64,000 nt of DNA from an uncultured Ruminococcus sp. (GTDB taxonomy: Bacteria > Bacillota > Clostridia > Oscillospirales > Ruminococcaceae), in assembly GCF_947301925.1 (NCBI RefSeq), contig NZ_CAMYUE010000003.1:62001-126000 (forward strand). Reading direction: 5' to 3'. A program made the position numbers and the translations under genes. Each line of letters opens with the position of its first letter. The stretch's first letter is position 1. Positions 61,192 through 64,000 of the stretch are shown one piece after another. The notes under the pieces were generated by a model. That model saw only the letters and a program-made list of their open reading frames with translations. It ran no database searches and was not told the origin of the DNA.

Positions 61192-64000
61192 TGAATGATC
61201 AGATAAAAGAAATACTGAAACAACTGAAAGATAAGACCATAACACCTCAGCAGGCCAAGGAGATGATGCATCGTATTAACAACGCTTCGGAAAGTGATGC
61301 TGGTCATGCGAAGACTTCTTCTGCCGGTGTAACGGTAAATACTGCTGATTTGCCGGTAGATACGGTCAATAACGAAGTAAAAAGGATAGCTGCCGCGATA
61401 ATGAATGTTTCACCGGAAGATATAGATGTTGATGTGGATTTCGGCGAGTACGGACTTGATTCTGTAAGCATTGTTATGTTCATAGATAAGATTAATGAGT
61501 TTTACGGTATTGAGGCATCTCCGGCTGTATTATTTGAACTCAAGACACTTAATGATCTTTCAGAATACCTTATCAGAGAGCACAGGCAGGCAGTTTTTTC
61601 AACTTTTTCAGATAACAGAAGTTATTCAGAGAATAAGGAGCCTGAGGTGCAGTCGGTCGTTATATCCGGCAATGATAATGAAAAAGCATATGATACTGCT
61701 GTATCGTGCGATCTGAAGGATGACGACATAGTTATAGTCGGCATGAGTTGTGTTATGCCTATGTCAGAGAATAAGGAGAAATTCTGGAAGCGTCTGTACA
61801 ACAAGGAATGCATGATAACCGAGGCGGACAGGTCAAGATGGAATGATAACGCTGATATCAGCGGCATATACGGAGGCTTTATAGATCATCCCTATGATTT
61901 TGACCCGATGTTTTTCAATATATCTCAGGCTGAAGCCGAACTTATGGATCCTCAGCAAAGGATATTCCTGGAACAGGTATGGAATGCTGTGGAAGACGCT
62001 GGTTACAAGATGAGCGATCTTTCAGGTGAAAAGGTCGGCGTATATGCAGGTGTCGGTACTCATGATTTTACCGAAATACTGCTTGAGAGCGGGAATATTG
62101 AAAAACCGTACAGTGCAACTGGAATAGCTCATTCAGTGCTGGCAAACAGAATATCGTATCTCTTTGATTTCAAAGGCCCCAGTGAACCTATTGATACAGC
62201 TTGCTCAAGTTCTCTTGTGGCAGTCCATAATGCTGTAGAATCTCTCAGGGCGAATGAGTGCAGGATAGCCATTGCAGGTGGCGTTAATGTTATGATCTCC
62301 CCCTCTTTGTTCCGTGCATTCCAGAACAGTGGTATGCTTAGTCCTGAAGGGAAGTGTAAGACCTTTGATGCAAAGGCTGACGGATATGTCAGAGGTGAGG
62401 GGGCAGGAGCATTCGTGCTCAAAAAGCTCTCGGAAGCTAAAAAGGACAGGGATCATATTTACGCAGTTATAAAGGGCAGTGCAGTAGCTCATGGCGGAAA
62501 GGTATCGTCCCTGACCGTGCCTAACCCCGTTGCACAGGCAGAGATGATATGCGATGTATGGGAACGATCTGACCTGGATATAAACAATCTTTCATATATC
62601 GAGGCACACGGAACAGGTACTGCACTGGGCGATCCTGTAGAGGTGAACGGCTTAAAGAAGGCGTTCAGAGCGTACTGTGATAAAAAGCATATTTCCTTTT
62701 CGGATATTTCCGGGAAATGCTATCTTGGTTCGGTAAAACCCAATGTTGGACATCTTGAGACAGCAGCAGGCGTGGCAGGTATGGCAAAGATAATAATGTC
62801 AATAAAAAATAAATTCCTGCCCGGAAACGTTAATTTTGAAAAGCTCAACCCATATATTACATTTGAAGATGTGCCGTTACAGGTACTTGAAAACGGCGTG
62901 AAGTGGAACAACAGGCAGAATGCTGACGGCGTTGAGCCTCTTACGGCAGCTATCAGCAGTTTTGGCTTCGGGGGCGTTATCTCTCATGTTGTTTTTGAGG
63001 AGTATATAGATAGCCGAAAAGTGGACGATATGGATTCCGAAGAGGTATTTATCCTGTCTGCTGCTACTCAGAATCAGCTGAAGGAATATTGCATAAAGAT
63101 CCTGGATTGGCTTAAGGAAGAGAAAAATGATGTCAGATGCAATGACATTTCATTTACCCTTATAAACGGACGAGAGGAATTCAGTTCACGTCTTGCTTTC
63201 ATATTCAGGTCTGTTGACGATCTTGAGAAAAAGCTTTCCGCTTTTATCGATGGTGGTATGAGTACAGAGGTGTTCTGCGGAAAAGCTGACAACAGCTCAG
63301 CAGAAATCATCATATGTGATCGTTCCAATGTATCCGAATGTGCAAGGCTTTGGGCAGAAGGCGGAAGAGTGGACTGGAGCGGTATAATGCCTTCAGACGC
63401 ATTCCGTATTTCTATGCCTACATATCCTTATGCAAAGCATCTCTGCTGGCCGGAGCAAAACAGGATCAGCCTTTCAGAAAAACTGGATAAATTCATTGAC
63501 AGGAATATATCAACGATAAATGAGCACCGGTTTGTAAAGAGGTTCACTCTCGATGATGACTATGTAAAGGATCATATAGTAGGGGAGAAGTATATGCTTC
63601 CTGCAGCTGTTTCACTTGAAATGGCTCTGGAGGCTTGCAGACTCTCTTCTAAGGATCCGCACATGAACCAGGTATATTCGGTGGAGTGGAAGAGATCAAT
63701 ACTGATAGGACAGCCTTATACTGATGTGGTTATTGATCTTTCTCCAGAGGGCAAGGATATATTCTTTGAGATCAGTTTGTTGAATTCTGACAGTGATACG
63801 GAGGTATGTGTTTCGGGATATGCAGCTTCATCATCTACGGCCGAAAAAAGTGTAGATGTGAATGACCTTATAGACACATTCGATGAAGAGTATTCCAAAA
63901 AGGAAATATATGATTATTTCGATAACGTTTCCATGCTCTACGGCGGATTGCTGAGATGTGTCGAAAACGTCAAAGTATCCGGCAGAACTGCATTGGCAAG
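61191..64000 (+). CDS. PKS6: trans-AT PKS, ACP-KS-DH..., cut by the window edge
   Basis: At least 936 residues, open at the right edge. ATG 61191 overlaps the PKS5 stop by one base, with GGAGG at 61179-61183. N-terminal docking helix (DKTITPQQAKEMM), then ACP S91 (GLDSVS), KS complete (C338, H473, H521 in NVGH), linker ending MPTYPYAKHLCW, and the start of a DH (H795 in HIVGEKYMLP; the usual Gly of HxxxGxxxxP is Glu). The leading ACP would accept the chain from the non-elongating KS of PKS5. The rest of the module and the end of the cluster lie beyond the window. Confidence 0.9.
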   Translation, partial: MNDQIKEILKQLKDKTITPQQAKEMMHRINNASESDAGHAKTSSAGVTVNTADLPVDTVNNEVKRIAAAIMNVSPEDIDVDVDFGEYGLDSVSIVMFIDKINEFYGIEASPAVLFELKTLNDLSEYLIREHRQAVFSTFSDNRSYSENKEPEVQSVVISGNDNEKAYDTAVSCDLKDDDIVIVGMSCVMPMSENKEKFWKRLYNKECMITEADRSRWNDNADISGIYGGFIDHPYDFDPMFFNISQAEAELMDPQQRIFLEQVWNAVEDAGYKMSDLSGEKVGVYAGVGTHDFTEILLESGNIEKPYSATGIAHSVLANRISYLFDFKGPSEPIDTACSSSLVAVHNAVESLRANECRIAIAGGVNVMISPSLFRAFQNSGMLSPEGKCKTFDAKADGYVRGEGAGAFVLKKLSEAKKDRDHIYAVIKGSAVAHGGKVSSLTVPNPVAQAEMICDVWERSDLDINNLSYIEAHGTGTALGDPVEVNGLKKAFRAYCDKKHISFSDISGKCYLGSVKPNVGHLETAAGVAGMAKIIMSIKNKFLPGNVNFEKLNPYITFEDVPLQVLENGVKWNNRQNADGVEPLTAAISSFGFGGVISHVVFEEYIDSRKVDDMDSEEVFILSAATQNQLKEYCIKILDWLKEEKNDVRCNDISFTLINGREEFSSRLAFIFRSVDDLEKKLSAFIDGGMSTEVFCGKADNSSAEIIICDRSNVSECARLWAEGGRVDWSGIMPSDAFRISMPTYPYAKHLCWPEQNRISLSEKLDKFIDRNISTINEHRFVKRFTLDDDYVKDHIVGEKYMLPAAVSLEMALEACRLSSKDPHMNQVYSVEWKRSILIGQPYTDVVIDLSPEGKDIFFEISLLNSDSDTEVCVSGYAASSSTAEKSVDVNDLIDTFDEEYSKKEIYDYFDNVSMLYGGLLRCVENVKVSGRTALA

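Noticed and set aside
16206..64000. cis-AT domains within the PKS proteins
   Set aside because: Each KS is followed only by the short linker remnant ending in a YPFxxxxYW-like motif; no GHSxG motif occurs in PKS1-PKS6.
13738..64000. A thioesterase or terminal release domain
   Set aside because: No GxSxG alpha/beta-hydrolase segment was seen at the end of any protein; the terminal C-like domain of the NRPS lacks its His pair, and the line continues in PKS4-PKS6.
1..64000. CRISPR array, insertion sequences, integrase or phage genes
   Set aside because: No regularly spaced direct repeats, no transposase or recombinase motifs and no terminal repeats were found on either strand.

Overview
The window is from a low-to-mid GC Gram-positive anaerobe that is most likely a Ruminococcus or close relative (Oscillospiraceae). 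The pointers are two proteins with duplicated EF-hand-type dockerin repeats, one carrying a cohesin-like domain and a poly-Thr linker, strong AGGAGG-type ribosome binding sites, and TGnTATAAT extended -10 promoters. This is inference at genus level.

Bases 1-13500 are ordinary accessory genome. They hold the 3' part of a giant surface protein with Ig-like repeats, a zinc-ribbon/TIR/membrane protein, an AraC-type regulator divergent from a secreted cohesin-dockerin protein, a GH25 lysozyme with a dockerin but no visible signal peptide, tRNA-Ala(CGC), and a family-2 glycosyltransferase. Several clean promoters and hairpin terminators separate these units.

From about 13.7 kb to the right edge (more than 50 kb, not finished) every gene is on the + strand, mostly with overlaps or short gaps. 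Together they form a hybrid trans-acyltransferase polyketide synthase / nonribosomal peptide synthetase cluster, more AT-rich than the left flank. A near-consensus promoter at 13738-13766 leads into a 4'-phosphopantetheinyl transferase, a discrete ACP and a discrete malonyl-type AT. Then come the assembly-line proteins: PKS1 (KS-DH-KR-ACP-ER), PKS2 (KS0-ACP-KS), PKS3 (catalytically dead KS plus carrier) and an NRPS (C-A-NMT-PCP-C*). The A-domain code reads as Ser, and the embedded methyltransferase predicts N-methylserine.

The middle block holds a MacB-type exporter pair, a PksB-like metallo-hydrolase, and an FkbK/FkbH/FkbI set. With the FkbJ-like ACP this set should make hydroxymalonyl-ACP; no O-methyltransferase is present. 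It also has a dedicated electron-transfer flavoprotein pair, an AT-AT-FMN-ER fusion, and a beta-branching cassette (ACP, Cys-to-Ser KS, HMG-CoA-synthase-like, ECH1-like).

The assembly line resumes with PKS4 (KS-ACP-KS-KR-ACP-KS), PKS5 (DH-ACP-KR-KS0) and PKS6 (ACP-KS-DH..., cut by the window edge). No PKS module contains an AT domain, so extender units must be loaded in trans. No thioesterase, no ECH2 decarboxylase and no ACP with the beta-branching Trp flag is seen, so the missing parts probably lie to the right. A reasonable product sketch is a reduced or partly unsaturated polyketide carrying one N-methylserine, at least one alpha-hydroxyl and one beta-alkyl branch. I do not recognise the cluster as a known compound.
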